Below, piece by piece: positions 9,436 through 19,201 of a stretch of 64,000 bases of DNA. Both the position numbers and the translations under genes were made by a program. Below the pieces are notes generated by a model that was not told where the DNA came from, ran no database searches, and worked only from the letters and a program-made list of their open reading frames with translations. This DNA comes from Burkholderia sp. 9120 (GTDB lineage: Bacteria > Pseudomonadota > Gammaproteobacteria > Burkholderiales > Burkholderiaceae), in assembly GCF_000745015.1 (NCBI RefSeq), contig NZ_JQNA01000002.1, positions 1,240,001 through 1,304,000 on the forward strand, written 5' to 3'. Position 1 is the stretch's first letter. Each line of letters opens with the position of its first letter.

Positions 9436-9641
9436 GGAGGGTCTCGCTTGATGAAACGGACGCGGGCCGTGAGCCCGGCCGTCAGGGTCCGGGAACGGAC
9501 GAAACGGACGATCGAAGACGACAGCAGTCGCGCGGAGAACGCGCGGCATGGCGGAACGGCGTGGTGCATGCCACGCCGGACAGCTTACTACTCGAACGGA
9601 AAGGATGTGTGCGGGCGGGCAGTGCCGCGCGGCGGAAGGCG

Positions 9642-9713
9642 GGTGACGCAGGAGAAGCAGGCGATGCGGGTAACGCAGGTGACGCGGGCGAAGCAGGCAG
9701 CGCAGGCGAAGCA
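9642..9713. repeat. 9-bp degenerate tandem repeat, eight units
   Basis: Eight consecutive 9-bp units resemble GGYGAMGCR, for example GGTGACGCA, GGAGAAGCA and GGCGAAGCA. They lie within the 321-bp gap 9436-9756, which otherwise holds no gene. All three frames on each strand give only simple Gly/Ala/Asp or Ser/Pro/Ala repeats with no protein-like start, so I regard it as non-coding. Confidence 0.75.
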
Positions 9714-9756
9714 ATCAAAACAGGCGGCGTTGACACGCAAGGCCGCCGCATCGCGG

Positions 9757-10125
9757 TCAGCGATTGATGGTGACGCAGTCGGACAGCATGGGCGGTGCGT
9801 TTTCGCCGTCTGTCGCGTCGTACAGGTCGGCGCGCGGCCCCTTGGTCCACCACGTGTAGCTGCCAGCCTGGTATTTTGCGCCGGACGCCGACAGCGTGTT
9901 GACGAACAGCAATTGCTGACCCTTCACGGGCACGAGCGCAAAGCTCTGGCCGTTGGCCGTGTTCCAGTAAGTGACCTGCAGAATCTTGCCGGTCGCGCAG
10001 GTGTATTTATGCGTCTGACGGTTTTTGGTTTGAATCTCGGCGAGGCGTAACGGTTCGGCGCACGCGTTGCCATAGAGCGCCGCGAGACCGGCCGCCGTGG
10101 TGACTGCAACAAGCCATTTCTTCAT
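9757..10125 (-). CDS. MliC/PliC-family C-type lysozyme inhibitor
   Basis: 122 residues. The N terminus is a Sec signal peptide (MKKWLVAVTTAAGLAALYGNACA), with likely cleavage after ACA; the Cys is not in a good lipobox, so a periplasmic rather than lipid-anchored form is favoured. The mature part shows the MliC pattern: YTCATGKILQVTYWN, then LLFVNTLSASGAKY and a Trp-rich strand SYTWWTKGPRADLYD, closing with the paired cysteine in SDC. Such proteins protect against host c-type lysozyme. The start at 10125 follows a GAGGCTTCC stretch. It stands alone between the repeat region and a small lipoprotein gene on the same strand. Confidence 0.8.
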   Translation of the reverse strand: MKKWLVAVTTAAGLAALYGNACAEPLRLAEIQTKNRQTHKYTCATGKILQVTYWNTANGQSFALVPVKGQQLLFVNTLSASGAKYQAGSYTWWTKGPRADLYDATDGENAPPMLSDCVTINR

Positions 10126-10240
10126 AGGAAGCCTCGTTAGTTGCTGCTTGCCGCCGATGCGTGGCGCGATGCCGATGGCGCGACGAACGCCGCCGCGCTG
10201 CGCGGCCGCATGACGCGCCTCGATATCGCGGACCGCGTGC

Positions 10241-10522
10241 TTACGGATCGATCACATTGGCGCACGCGTCGGTCGGCGCGGCGGCGACGTGCCCGACCAG
10301 CGGCACGATCTTCAGACCCGCCGATGCGACCCGGCACGGCGCGGCCGCGAGACCGCAACCTGCCAGACCAGCGCTCAACGCGAGCACCACGCTCAATGCG
10401 CCCAACCGCCCGGCCACACCACGCTGCTTTCCAGCGCTGGAAGCGGAGTCGACACCCGCGTCGGACCCGGACTCAACCTCGAAGTGACTGTTCGACTGAC
10501 TGCTGCGGAATCCCTGCATCAT
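10241..10522 (-). CDS. Small lipoprotein, DUF6726-like
   Basis: 93 residues. A long polar N-terminal stretch precedes a hydrophobic signal (LGALSVVLALSAGLAGC), giving a lipobox LAGC at about residue 56, so the mature lipoprotein is only about 38 residues, with two further cysteines (APCRV, DACAN). GAGGTAGGC before the tandem ATGATG supports this start. From memory the mature segment matches a short Burkholderiaceae family called DUF6726; the function is unknown. It lies 149 bp downstream of purT on the same strand. Confidence 0.7.
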   Translation of the reverse strand: MMQGFRSSQSNSHFEVESGSDAGVDSASSAGKQRGVAGRLGALSVVLALSAGLAGCGLAAAPCRVASAGLKIVPLVGHVAAAPTDACANVIDP

Positions 10523-10671
10523 GCCTACCTCTTACACTTGCTTACCTTCTACGACGATTCGGATTCCGCGCGCGGCACCGCGCACACGGCGGACTGTATG
10601 GCACATAGACATGCGTCGCCGTGCATTCGTTCGCCCTGTTTCGCGTAGCCCTGTTCGACGTCGCTTCGACG

Positions 10672-11892
10672 TCACTTCGACTTCGTGGACACCGGCCGCA
10701 CCGCCGCCGCGGCCTGCTTCGCACGCGAGCGGGCTTCGTCGAGATTTTCGCCGGTGGCCAGCGCCACGCCCATGCGACGCTTGAGGAAACTCTCGGGCTT
10801 GCCGAACAGCCGCAGATCCGCGTTGGGCACGGCCAACGCCGCCGCCACGCCTTCGAACGCGATGCCGGTTTCGTCGAGCCCACCATAAATTACCGCCGAC
10901 GCCCCCGGCGCCCGCAGCGACGTATCCACCGGCAAACCGAGGATCGCGCGCGCGTGCAGTTCGAACTCCGAGAAACGCTGCGAGCACAGCGTGACCAGAC
11001 CCGTGTCATGCGGACGCGGGCTCACTTCCGAGAACCACACCTCGTCGCCGCGCACGAACAGCTCGACGCCGAACAGGCCGCGGCCGCCGAGCGCCGCCGT
11101 CACCTTCTCCGCGACTTCGCGCGAACGTTGGAGCGCGAGCAGGCTCATCGGTTGCGGCTGCCACGATTCGACGTAGTCGCCCGCCACTTGCACGTGGCCG
11201 ATCGGATCGCAGAAATACGTGCTGACCGCGCCGCTTGCCGGATCGATGGCGCGCACGGTCAATTGCGTGATTTCGTACTCGAAGTCGATAAAGCCTTCGA
11301 CGATCACGCGGCCATGATTCACGCGGCCGCCGGCCATGGCGTATTGCCACGCGGGTTCGACGTCGGCGTCGCTCTTCAGCACCGACTGGCCCTTGCCCGA
11401 CGACGACATGACCGGCTTCACCACGCACGGATAGCCGACCTTGGCGATGCCGGCGCGCAGTTCGTCGAGCGAATCGGCGAACGCGTACGGCGAAGTCGGC
11501 AAGCCGAGCTCTTCGGCGGCCAGACGGCGGATGCCTTCGCGGTTCATGGTGAGCTGCGTGGCGCGCGCGGTCGGGATCACTTCGGCGAGACCGTCGGTTT
11601 CGATCGCGGCAAGAGCCTCCGTCGCGATGGCTTCGATCTCGGGGACGATCAGATGCGGGCGCTCCTGCTCGACCAGCGCGCGCAACGCGGCGCGGTCGGT
11701 CATGTCGATCACGTGGGCGCGATGTGCGACCTGGTGACCCGGTGCGTTCGGGTAACGGTCGACGGCGATCACTTCGACGCCCAGCCGTTGCAGCGCGATG
11801 ATCACTTCCTTGCCGAGCTCGCCGGCGCCGAGCAGCATGACGCGCGTAGCGGATTCAGAAAGGGGCGTGCCGATCCGTTGGCCGATCTGCAT
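10672..11892 (-). CDS. purT: Formate-dependent phosphoribosylglycinamide formyltransferase PurT
   Basis: 406 residues, an ATP-grasp enzyme that uses formate and ATP for the third step of purine synthesis, an alternative to folate-dependent PurN. The N-terminal dinucleotide-like loop is [12 protein letters not shown]. The ATP-grasp region includes [15 protein letters not shown], and the metal-binding segment is [26 protein letters not shown]. Full length, with start [11 protein letters not shown]. It is divergent from the META-domain gene across a 241-bp gap that shows nothing else I recognise. Confidence 0.96.
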   Translation of the reverse strand: MQIGQRIGTPLSESATRVMLLGAGELGKEVIIALQRLGVEVIAVDRYPNAPGHQVAHRAHVIDMTDRAALRALVEQERPHLIVPEIEAIATEALAAIETDGLAEVIPTARATQLTMNREGIRRLAAEELGLPTSPYAFADSLDELRAGIAKVGYPCVVKPVMSSSGKGQSVLKSDADVEPAWQYAMAGGRVNHGRVIVEGFIDFEYEITQLTVRAIDPASGAVSTYFCDPIGHVQVAGDYVESWQPQPMSLLALQRSREVAEKVTAALGGRGLFGVELFVRGDEVWFSEVSPRPHDTGLVTLCSQRFSEFELHARAILGLPVDTSLRAPGASAVIYGGLDETGIAFEGVAAALAVPNADLRLFGKPESFLKRRMGVALATGENLDEARSRAKQAAAAVRPVSTKSK

Positions 11893-12133
11893 GGGGTCTC
11901 CAGATAAAAGTCGGATGAGGGTGGGATTGGATAGAACACGATGTTAACATGCTGGCCCCTCGCCGCGCCTTGCTCGCAGCGGCCGCATTCTCATCTGCGC
12001 GTGGGGCGCGCAGGCGCGCCGCGGACCGATCCGCCGGCGGCCCGATTAAGCGCTTGGCACGCCGTTGCGCTCGCGTGCGGCGAGCTTAGTGCGTTACCCT
12101 TACGCCTTCGCCAGTTTGAAGAGGAACGACGCC

Positions 12134-12733
12134 ATGCTCCAAAGCTCCTCCGCGCGACGTATTGCGCGCTTTACCTCACCTTTCGTCTCGTATTTCGCTC
12201 CGCGTTTTGTTCCGCGCTTTGTTCCGCGTTTTGCTCGTCATGCGCGCACGGTTTTGGCCGGGCTGGGCGTCGCCGCGCTGTTGAGCGCCTGCGCGATCCC
12301 GAAACATCCCGATTCGGAAGCCGCGGCGCCCGATCCGTTCAATCCCGCCGCCACGCAATTGCTCGACGACACGAGCTGGGTGCTGAGCGGCTGGAAGCAG
12401 GCCGACGGCAGCGCGCGCGCGATTCCGTCCGCCGATCAGGGCGCGCCGATCACGCTCACGCTCTCCACCGACAAAGGCCAGCGGCACGCGAGCGGCTTTT
12501 CCGGTTGCAACCGCTACATGGGTTCGTATGGGCTGAAAGACGGCAAGCTGAGCTTCGGCACGCTGGGCGGCACGCGCATGGCGTGCATGACGCCGGGTGG
12601 GCAGCTCGAAGGCGCGTATCTGAACGCGCTGACGCATATCGACCGTACCGGCGTGCAAATGCGCGCACCGCAGCAGATGCAACTGGTGCTCGATAACGGC
12701 GATACGCTGACGTTCGACCGCAGCGCAAAATGA
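12134..12733 (+). CDS. META/HslJ-domain lipoprotein
   Basis: 199 residues from the ATG at 12134 (GAGGAACGACGCC upstream). A long basic leader contains the repeat PRFVPRF. The signal segment VLAGLGVAALLSAC ends in a good lipobox (LLSAC), so the protein is expected to be membrane-anchored. The rest is one META domain, with LLDDTSWVLSGW at its start, the typical SGFSGCNRYMGSY and a later MACMTPGG. HslJ-like proteins are linked to heat or antibiotic tolerance, but no reaction is known. The unusual leader is encoded by three 12-bp repeats. Confidence 0.85.
   Translation: MLQSSSARRIARFTSPFVSYFAPRFVPRFVPRFARHARTVLAGLGVAALLSACAIPKHPDSEAAAPDPFNPAATQLLDDTSWVLSGWKQADGSARAIPSADQGAPITLTLSTDKGQRHASGFSGCNRYMGSYGLKDGKLSFGTLGGTRMACMTPGGQLEGAYLNALTHIDRTGVQMRAPQQMQLVLDNGDTLTFDRSAK
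12198..12233. repeat. Three 12-bp tandem repeats in the signal-peptide region
   Basis: CTCCGCGTTTTG, TTCCGCGCTTTG and TTCCGCGTTTTG follow one another in frame and encode the repeated PRFV of the leader. Because the unit is four codons, a change in copy number would lengthen or shorten the leader without a frameshift. Confidence 0.8.
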
Positions 12734-12771
12734 TCGGCGCGCGGCGCGCGGCAATGCACCGTTTTTCTTTC

Positions 12772-12814
12772 GACGCAAGCTCGCTTGCGTCTGCTTTCGA
12801 AGCCACTGGCTTCG
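12772..12814. other. Two adjacent hairpins before ftsK
   Basis: GACGCAAG and CTTGCGTC (12772-12791, loop CTCG) are followed by CGAAGCC and GGCTTCG (12798-12814, loop ACT). Neither has a T-run after it, so a classical terminator is doubtful; they may still block read-through from the META gene or mark the start of the ftsK transcript. Confidence 0.35.
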
Positions 12815-12862
12815 CCGGTTTAAACTCGACGGATTGCGTTCTCGCGCGTCCGTCATTCGTTG

Positions 12863-15781
12863 ATGTCTAGCATGCACACGGTAGTTTTCGGCTGGTTCGG
12901 CGGGTCGGCCGTCTGGTTCATTCCTCTTTTGTGGCGTCTCGTGAAGTCGGTGCTGCCGGGCGGCGCGGGTTTGCGCGGTCCGGGCACGATCCGGCTGTGG
13001 CTCGGCTTCGTCTGCGTGATGGTGGCGAGCTGCACGCTGGAGGCGTCGCTGCTCGACGTGGTCGGCGTGAACGGTGTCGGCCACGCGCTGGCCGCGGGCT
13101 TCGGCCATCTGCTCGGGCATATCGGCACGCCGCTCGCGGCGCTGGCGCTGCTCGGCATCAGCCTGCCCTGGCTGATCGATTTCCGCTGGCGCGATGTCGC
13201 CGTGTGGGCCGACGGCGCGTTCGGGCTGGGCTTGTCGCGCGGGCTGGCTAAACGCGATGAAGAAGCGCGCCGTCATCGCAGCGTCGATGAGGGTGTGTCG
13301 TCGCATGTGTCGCCGACGACTAATACGATGGCGCCCAAGACTAACGGGCGTTACGCGCGGCCGACGGTGTGGCGGCCGCCCTCGCGTGGGCGTGGGGCGG
13401 ATGTGGCGGCGGGTGCGGCGGGTGCTGCTGCGGCGGCTAAGGATGCGGCGGCGCGGAATTCCGGCGCGAGCTGGCGTGCTGGTGCGACGCCGTCGCGGGC
13501 CCGCGCGGCGCAGCCGGCGGAGCCGGTGCTGCGCACGGGTGTTGCGACACCGCCGCGACAAGCGCAGATGCCCGCGCAAAAGTCGGGCGCGGATAAGGCT
13601 GCGTGGATGCCCGCTGAGCCGGTTGCGCCGGCGGGATGGTTGCGCGAGCAAAGGTCGGCGGGATCGGCGGCGGGTACGGCGGGGTTGGCTGGTGCTGCCG
13701 GATTGGCCGGTGCTGCGGGTTCGGCTAGCGCGTCGGGATTGGCTGGTGCCTCAGGTTTGGCCGGTGCTGCGGGCGCCGCGAATGCCGGCGGTTTGGCCAG
13801 CGCTGCCGGTCTGGCGAGCGCCGCAGGTTTGGCAAGTACCGCAAGCTCTGCTGCCGCTCAAACCAGCGCCGCGAGAGCTGCCCAGACCATGACTGCGGCT
13901 GCGACACGCGCCACGCCTCGCACTGCTGGGCCAGCTCTTACAAGTTCACCCGCGAACACGTCTGCGGGTTCCGTGAGGAACGCCACAGTTCAGACGGGTC
14001 GTCCGTCGACGGGCCAAAGTTCCGCGAATCCGGCGGGTCCGATCAATCGCGCTACCGTGCAGCGACAACCGTCCCCAGTTGCGCCGCGTGCCGACATCGC
14101 AATGTCGACGGCAAGCACACGCCGCCCCGGCGCGTCCGCATACACGCGGCCCATGCCGACGACGCAAAAAGTCGCACCGCCCGCGAGCGTCGAGGAAACG
14201 CTGCGCAGCATCGCCGAAAACACCGCACGCTGGACCGACATTGCCGGCGTGAGCCTCGCGCGCACGAGCGGCGCGGAAAATGCAAAGCTCGGCACGGGGC
14301 CTGCGAATACGGCGGTCTCGGCTGCGGCCGAAGCTGAGCATGGTCAACCGGCGCAACCCACAGTTGAAACGGCGCAGGCTGAAGCTGCGTCCGCGATATC
14401 GCCTGAAGCACGGCATGCGGATAGCGCATTCGATGCGCCGCTTGGCGCGGACGCTCACTCTGATATCGAAGCGGAAGCAGATGCTCACGCCCGCGCTGAC
14501 ACCAAAACCCACGTCGACACTGACGCCAACGCCGAACCCGTCGTGCAATGGCCGATTGAACCGCCGGTCATTCAGCCACCGTTGACGGCCGCGCCGGCAT
14601 TCGCGCCGGTTGTAGCGCCCGCATCGGCGACGGATGCGCCTGTGGCCGGATCCTCGCCAGCGACGACGTCCATGACCGACACATCGCCAGCGCCGACATC
14701 CGCGGCTGAATCCTCGCGCGCACCGGCAACGCCGCCGACGCCCGTGACTTCGTTCATCCCCACGGTTGCCGTTGCGCCCAATTCGCAGTCGGCCGCGTCT
14801 GTCGCAACGCCCACGCCGTTCCAGATCTTTGCGGCCCGCCTGCAACAGAGCGAGACCTCCGACAACGCGTCTCCGTTAGACGACGCGGAAAACGCAGAAA
14901 ACGCAGAAAACGACGCAACGCCATCCGTCGCTCACACGGAAGCCTTGACGAACACCAGCGTCGAAGATGCGCACCCGGCCGCCCAGTTCTCGGCGCGTGC
15001 ACACGTAGCGACATCGGAAACCGCAGCGCCAGTTGGGAACGCGGCAACAACGCACCCGGCAGATGCCGAGCCAGTCGCTCAGCCGCCATCCACAACGCCG
15101 GCGCCGGTTGCCGAGGTCGTCATTCCGAAGCCGCTCGCGCCCTGGGAAACCGTCAACAGTGTTGCCGCGTCGTCGCACGCGGCGCTGTCAGCGAGCGAAT
15201 CGCCTGCGCGCAGCAACGCACTGTCGGAAACATCGGTGCCGCCGCATCAAGTCACGCCGTCGTCGCCGCGCATCGAGAGCCCGAGTGACAACGTGGCACC
15301 ACGCGCAGCGGAACCGGTGGACTCCCCTGCCCCATCCGTTGCATCGGAGACATCCGAATCGTCAGCGGCCCATAGCGCGGCGGACGTAGTCGCCGCCGTG
15401 CGGCCGACCGACGTCCCTCCGTCTGCTTCGAACGTGGTCCGCTTCCCGTTCGCGGTGCAGGCCGCGCCGGTCGATTCGAGCCCGATCGTCGTCGAAGCCG
15501 CCGACCCGTCAGCGCAAGCAGGCATAGCTTCGCAGTCGGCATTGCCCGCCGGACACGTCGAACCCATCGAAGCCATCGAGCCAAACGAACCGATCGAGTC
15601 CAGCGAACCGGCCGAACCCACCGAACCCCCCCCGCCACCCAGCGCCCACCCGTACGCGGCCACAGCCCCGCCAACGGTTTCGAATTCCGCGCGCCCGCCG
15701 CATCGATGGTCGAACTCCCGACCCTCGACCTGCTCGCGCCCGCCGACATTGACATCGAACCGGTCTCGGAAGAAAAGCTGA
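12863..15781 (+). CDS. ftsK: DNA translocase FtsK, N-terminal membrane and linker part (frameshifted)
   Basis: The frame encodes a membrane domain and then a very long low-complexity linker. Three hydrophobic segments are visible in the first 115 residues (around [33 protein letters not shown] and [17 protein letters not shown]). Canonical FtsK has four, and an in-frame stop at 12821 excludes an upstream extension. About 800 residues rich in Ala, Pro, Ser and Thr follow, including Ala/Gly repeats (about 13680-13860) and NAENAEN. After the C8 tract at 15626-15633 the frame runs on for about 50 unrelated residues to a stop at 15781, while true FtsK sequence continues in the -1 frame. ATG 12863 or 12872 are the likely starts; no strong ribosome site is visible. 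Confidence 0.8.
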   Translation: MSSMHTVVFGWFGGSAVWFIPLLWRLVKSVLPGGAGLRGPGTIRLWLGFVCVMVASCTLEASLLDVVGVNGVGHALAAGFGHLLGHIGTPLAALALLGISLPWLIDFRWRDVAVWADGAFGLGLSRGLAKRDEEARRHRSVDEGVSSHVSPTTNTMAPKTNGRYARPTVWRPPSRGRGADVAAGAAGAAAAAKDAAARNSGASWRAGATPSRARAAQPAEPVLRTGVATPPRQAQMPAQKSGADKAAWMPAEPVAPAGWLREQRSAGSAAGTAGLAGAAGLAGAAGSASASGLAGASGLAGAAGAANAGGLASAAGLASAAGLASTASSAAAQTSAARAAQTMTAAATRATPRTAGPALTSSPANTSAGSVRNATVQTGRPSTGQSSANPAGPINRATVQRQPSPVAPRADIAMSTASTRRPGASAYTRPMPTTQKVAPPASVEETLRSIAENTARWTDIAGVSLARTSGAENAKLGTGPANTAVSAAAEAEHGQPAQPTVETAQAEAASAISPEARHADSAFDAPLGADAHSDIEAEADAHARADTKTHVDTDANAEPVVQWPIEPPVIQPPLTAAPAFAPVVAPASATDAPVAGSSPATTSMTDTSPAPTSAAESSRAPATPPTPVTSFIPTVAVAPNSQSAASVATPTPFQIFAARLQQSETSDNASPLDDAENAENAENDATPSVAHTEALTNTSVEDAHPAAQFSARAHVATSETAAPVGNAATTHPADAEPVAQPPSTTPAPVAEVVIPKPLAPWETVNSVAASSHAALSASESPARSNALSETSVPPHQVTPSSPRIESPSDNVAPRAAEPVDSPAPSVASETSESSAAHSAADVVAAVRPTDVPPSASNVVRFPFAVQAAPVDSSPIVVEAADPSAQAGIASQSALPAGHVEPIEAIEPNEPIESSEPAEPTEPPPPPSAHPYAATAPPTVSNSARPPHRWSNSRPSTCSRPPTLTSNRSRKKS
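15626..15633. other. ftsK: C8 homopolymer at the ftsK frameshift point
   Basis: GAA is followed by eight C. The membrane/linker frame reads through it as Pro codons, and the motor domain continues one frame back. One extra C here (C9), or a -1 slip on the tract, would join both parts into one protein of about 1,440 residues. Confidence 0.85.
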
Positions 15782-17187
15782 TCGAAACCGGCCTGCTGAT
15801 CGAACAGCGTCTGCAGGAGTTCAAGGTGCCGGTCACCGTGGTCGGCGCATCGGCCGGTCCGGTCATCACGCGTTTCGAAGTCGAGCCGGCGCTCGGCGTG
15901 CGCGGCAGTCAGATCGTCGGTCTGATGAAGGATCTGTCGCGCGGCCTCGGCCTCACGTCGATCCGCGTGGTCGAAACGATTCCCGGCAAGACCTGCATGG
16001 GTCTCGAACTGCCGAACGCGAAACGGCAAACCATCCGTCTGTCCGAAATCCTCGAAGCAAGCGTCTATCAGAACTCGCATTCGCAACTGACGCTCGCGAT
16101 GGGCAAGGACATCACCGGCCATCCGGTGGTGGCCGATCTGGCGAAGGCGCCGCACATGCTGGTCGCGGGCACCACGGGGTCGGGCAAGTCGGTGGCGATC
16201 AACGCGATGATCTGCTCGCTGCTCTACAAGGCGACGCCCGAAGAAGTGCGCCTGATCATGATCGACCCGAAGATGCTGGAGCTGTCGGTCTACGAAGGCA
16301 TTCCGCATCTGCTCGCGCCGGTCGTCACGGATATGAAGCTGGCGGCCAACGCGCTGAACTGGTGTGTCGGCGAAATGGAAAAACGCTACCGCCTGATGTC
16401 CGCGGTCGGCGTGCGTAACCTGCCCGGTTTCAACCAGAAAATCCGCGACGCCGAAGCCAAGGGCAAGAAGCTCGGCAATCCGTTCTCGCTGACGCCGGAA
16501 GCCCCCGAGCCGCTCGCGCCGCTGCCGCTGATCGTGGTGGTGATCGACGAGTTGGCCGATCTGATGATGGTGGCCGGCAAGAAGATCGAAGAGCTGATCG
16601 CGCGCCTCGCACAGAAAGCGCGCGCCGCCGGCATCCACCTGATTCTGGCGACGCAGCGGCCGTCGGTCGACGTGATCACCGGCCTCATCAAGGCAAACAT
16701 TCCGACGCGCGTGGCGTTCCAGGTGTCGTCCAAAATCGACTCGCGCACGATTCTCGACCAGATGGGCGCGGAGTCGCTGCTCGGTCAGGGCGACATGCTG
16801 TTCCTGCCGCCGGGCACCGGCTACCCGCAGCGCGTGCACGGCGCGTTCGTCGCGGATGAAGAAGTGCATCGCATCGTCGAATACCTGAAGCAGTTCGGCG
16901 AGCCGCAATACGAAGAAGGCATTCTCGATGGTCCCGCCACCGACGGCGGCGCGGCCCAGGACCTGTTCGGCGAATCGCCCGACGCGGAAGCCGATCCGCT
17001 TTACGACGAAGCGGTCGCCTTCGTGGTGCGCACGCGGCGCGCGTCGATCTCGTCGGTGCAGCGGCAATTGCGCATCGGCTATAACCGCGCGGCGCGTCTG
17101 GTCGAGCAGATGGAAACCGCTGGGCTGGTGTCGGCGATGGGCATCAACGGCAGCCGCGAAGTGCTCGCGCCAGGACCTGCGGAGTAA
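15706..17187 (+). CDS. ftsK: DNA translocase FtsK, motor and gamma domain part (frameshifted)
   Basis: Coding similarity in this frame already begins right after the C8 tract (15634), where it reads [10 protein letters not shown] into the first ATG at 15706. From that ATG it gives 493 residues: the alpha domain, then the RecA-like beta domain with Walker [16 protein letters not shown] and Walker [13 protein letters not shown], then [17 protein letters not shown]. The C-terminal winged-helix gamma domain ([30 protein letters not shown] region) reads KOPS sequences in known FtsKs. The motor looks intact, so any frameshift is recent, an assembly error, or tolerated by slippage. A strong terminator follows at 17236. 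Confidence 0.85.
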   Translation: MVELPTLDLLAPADIDIEPVSEEKLIETGLLIEQRLQEFKVPVTVVGASAGPVITRFEVEPALGVRGSQIVGLMKDLSRGLGLTSIRVVETIPGKTCMGLELPNAKRQTIRLSEILEASVYQNSHSQLTLAMGKDITGHPVVADLAKAPHMLVAGTTGSGKSVAINAMICSLLYKATPEEVRLIMIDPKMLELSVYEGIPHLLAPVVTDMKLAANALNWCVGEMEKRYRLMSAVGVRNLPGFNQKIRDAEAKGKKLGNPFSLTPEAPEPLAPLPLIVVVIDELADLMMVAGKKIEELIARLAQKARAAGIHLILATQRPSVDVITGLIKANIPTRVAFQVSSKIDSRTILDQMGAESLLGQGDMLFLPPGTGYPQRVHGAFVADEEVHRIVEYLKQFGEPQYEEGILDGPATDGGAAQDLFGESPDAEADPLYDEAVAFVVRTRRASISSVQRQLRIGYNRAARLVEQMETAGLVSAMGINGSREVLAPGPAE

Positions 17188-17235
17188 CTTCGGGGTCACT
17201 GCGCGATCGAAAGCGAAACACGCAGCCAAAGCAAA

Positions 17236-17267
17236 ACGGGCCGCTCAACTGAGCGGCCCGTTTTTTT
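17236..17267. terminator. Strong bidirectional terminator between ftsK and the lactonase gene
   Basis: ACGGGCCGCTC and GAGCGGCCCGT form an 11-bp stem around AACT, followed by seven T on the plus strand. On the minus strand the hairpin is followed by TTTTG, so it can also end the convergent lactonase gene. Confidence 0.92.
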
Positions 17268-17314
17268 ATCCAGCGCGTGAGATCAAGGGAAATCAACTCA
17301 CGCTGCCTCGACGC

Positions 17315-18622
17315 TCACGACGGCGACACCAGCTTGAAGTCCACCGGCGAATCGATCTCGATCCGCTTCGGGTTCGCCTCGAGCAAGCCGCTCTGCTGAT
17401 CGCGTTTGAACACATACACCGTGCCGCTATTCTGATTGCCGACGATCAGCCAGTTGCCGGTCGGATCGATCGCGAACTCACGCGGCGACTTGCCGAGGCT
17501 CGATTGATGGCCGATCTTCTTCAGGTGCCCATTCGTCGGATCCACCGAGAAAATCACGATGTCGTTCGCGTCGCCGCGATTGGACGCGTAGAGAAAGCGC
17601 CCATCCGGCGAAAGATGGATCGCCGAGCCGCCCACCGCGCCCTTGAAGCCCGGCTCGGTCAGCGAAAGAGTCTGCACCTGCGTGAGCTTGCCGTCGTCGT
17701 AATTGAACGTGCTGACCGTGCCCGCCAGTTCGCTCGTCAGATACGCCTGCTTGCCGTTGGCGCCGAACACCAGGTGACGCGGTCCCGTGCCCGCCTTCTC
17801 CTGCGTATAGCGCCAGTCGGTCGGACCGAACAGGCCGCGGCTGCCGTCCGGCGTGTAACGGTACGAGTACAGCTTGTCGGCGCCGAGATCTTGCGCGAAC
17901 AGATAGTGACCGTCCGGCGAGAACACCGTGGAGTGCACGTGCGAATTGTCCTGACGTCCCTTCACCGGACCGCCGCCTTCATGATGCACGGTCAGCACAG
18001 AAGCGCCGACCTGGCCGTCGTCCTGCAACGGGAACACCGCGAAGCTGCCGCCCGGGTCGGCCGCGACTGAGTAGTTCGCCGTCAGCAGATACTTGCCGTC
18101 CGGCGACAGGCTCAGATAGCACGGATCGTTGCCGTCCGACGAGACCTTGTTGAGGAAGCTCAGTTGCCCGCTCGCGGCATCGAAGCGGAACGCGCTGATG
18201 CCGCCGCGCTGCGAAGCCGGGCCGTTGTCGCCGGGCAATTCGTTGACCGCGTAGACGAAGCGGCGGTCGCGGCTCACCACCAGATACGACGGGTTGACCG
18301 TCTGCGCGACCGAGACGCGTGTCGCTTCGCCCGTCTTCGTGTCGAAGCGATAGACGTAGAGCCCCTGGCTCGTGCCGCCGGTGTAAGTACCGACCAGCAT
18401 GTCGTAAACACCATCGGCCGGTACCGGGCCGGAATCTTGCGCAAACGCATGCGTTGCAACAATCGAGACCATGAGCGCGAAACCTTTTATTATCGAACGG
18501 ACGGAGCGCAACGGAGCAGGCCGCCCCGCGCGCCATGAAGTGGATTGAGCCGCGTCGGTAGCAGCGGCAGGCTGATGAGAATCCGCGACGGCACGCTGAG
18601 CGGCCCGGTGACGACGAAGCAT
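17315..18622 (-). CDS. Secreted lactonase-family beta-propeller (6-phosphogluconolactonase-like)
   Basis: 435 residues. The start at 18622 has a near-perfect Shine-Dalgarno (CCAGGAGGTCTCA). A long basic leader precedes a hydrophobic signal (IIKGFALMVSIVATHAFA), so export is likely. The rest is a YkgB/Pgl-like seven-bladed propeller, with repeated YLVVSRDRRFVYAVNE and HLSPDGRFLYASNRGDAND blades and VFSPDGHYLFAQDLGADK. The cytoplasmic E. coli enzyme opens 6-phosphogluconolactone; an exported member probably acts on another lactone or has a different role. It is convergent with ftsK. Confidence 0.85.
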   Translation of the reverse strand: MLRRHRAAQRAVADSHQPAAATDAAQSTSWRAGRPAPLRSVRSIIKGFALMVSIVATHAFAQDSGPVPADGVYDMLVGTYTGGTSQGLYVYRFDTKTGEATRVSVAQTVNPSYLVVSRDRRFVYAVNELPGDNGPASQRGGISAFRFDAASGQLSFLNKVSSDGNDPCYLSLSPDGKYLLTANYSVAADPGGSFAVFPLQDDGQVGASVLTVHHEGGGPVKGRQDNSHVHSTVFSPDGHYLFAQDLGADKLYSYRYTPDGSRGLFGPTDWRYTQEKAGTGPRHLVFGANGKQAYLTSELAGTVSTFNYDDGKLTQVQTLSLTEPGFKGAVGGSAIHLSPDGRFLYASNRGDANDIVIFSVDPTNGHLKKIGHQSSLGKSPREFAIDPTGNWLIVGNQNSGTVYVFKRDQQSGLLEANPKRIEIDSPVDFKLVSPS

Positions 18623-18869
18623 TGAGACCTCCTGGACATCGGTTATTCGGTGAATCGGTTGTAGTGGTGTCTCTGGTCTGCCGCGCGATGGGTCGAGCGT
18701 TGTTCTTGTCGAAGCAGTATAGAAGCGTTGTGTCGGATCATGCAGCGAATCCGGTCGACTCGCAGGCTGCTGCATGCGAAGCTGCATCAGTAAATAGTGT
18801 CCCGCCTGACGGGGCATTTTTTCAATCTTTTTCAATCGTGTCTCACGCGTCTCACACTTTGGAGTCTTC

Positions 18870-19022
18870 ATGAACGTCACACTCAGCCTGGGCCCGCTCG
18901 TTTCGTTGATCGCCGGCATTCTGATTCTCGTCATGCCGCGCTTGCTGAACTACATCGTCGCGCTCTATCTGATCATCATCGGCATCATCGGGATCTTCGG
19001 CATGGGGTCGACGCATTTCTGA
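18870..19022 (+). CDS. 50-residue membrane protein, DUF3096-like
   Basis: MNVTLSLGPLVSLIAGILIL begins the protein, and almost all of its 50 residues are hydrophobic. It contains two short membrane-spanning stretches separated by MPRLLNYIV, ending in GMGSTHF. This matches the small DUF3096 family of unknown function as I recall it. TTTGGAG sits seven bases before the ATG. The gene is too short for many ORF cut-offs. It is divergent from the lactonase, and a 13-bp hairpin follows. Confidence 0.8.
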   Translation: MNVTLSLGPLVSLIAGILILVMPRLLNYIVALYLIIIGIIGIFGMGSTHF

Positions 19023-19069
19023 ACCAGGCAGCGGACCCGCAGCGCGAACGCAACCCGTGGACGCACGAA

Positions 19070-19104
19070 AACGCACGACCGGCATTTGAATCCGGTCGTG
19101 CGTT
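19070..19104. terminator. Long hairpin after the DUF3096 gene
   Basis: AACGCACGACCGG and CCGGTCGTGCGTT form a perfect 13-bp stem with a 9-base loop. There is no T-run on either side, so it is either a weak terminator or an mRNA-stabilising structure. Confidence 0.5.
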
Positions 19105-19201
19105 GGTTCAGGGTGAAGAGGTGAAGGGCGGAAGCGCGCGAGCGCGCTTCAGCGTCAGTTCGTCACGCGGCCGGTAGTCGGACCGATGGTCTTCCCGACA
19201 G

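Noticed and set aside
9426..9767. Possible Ala/Gly/Asp-repeat protein across the 9-bp repeat
   Set aside because: Every frame is open because the unit is nine bases; no frame has a convincing start or non-repeat domain.
15247..17229. Minus-strand open frame of 660 codons across the ftsK motor region
   Set aside because: Shadow frame; the plus strand carries Walker motifs and the gamma domain in order.
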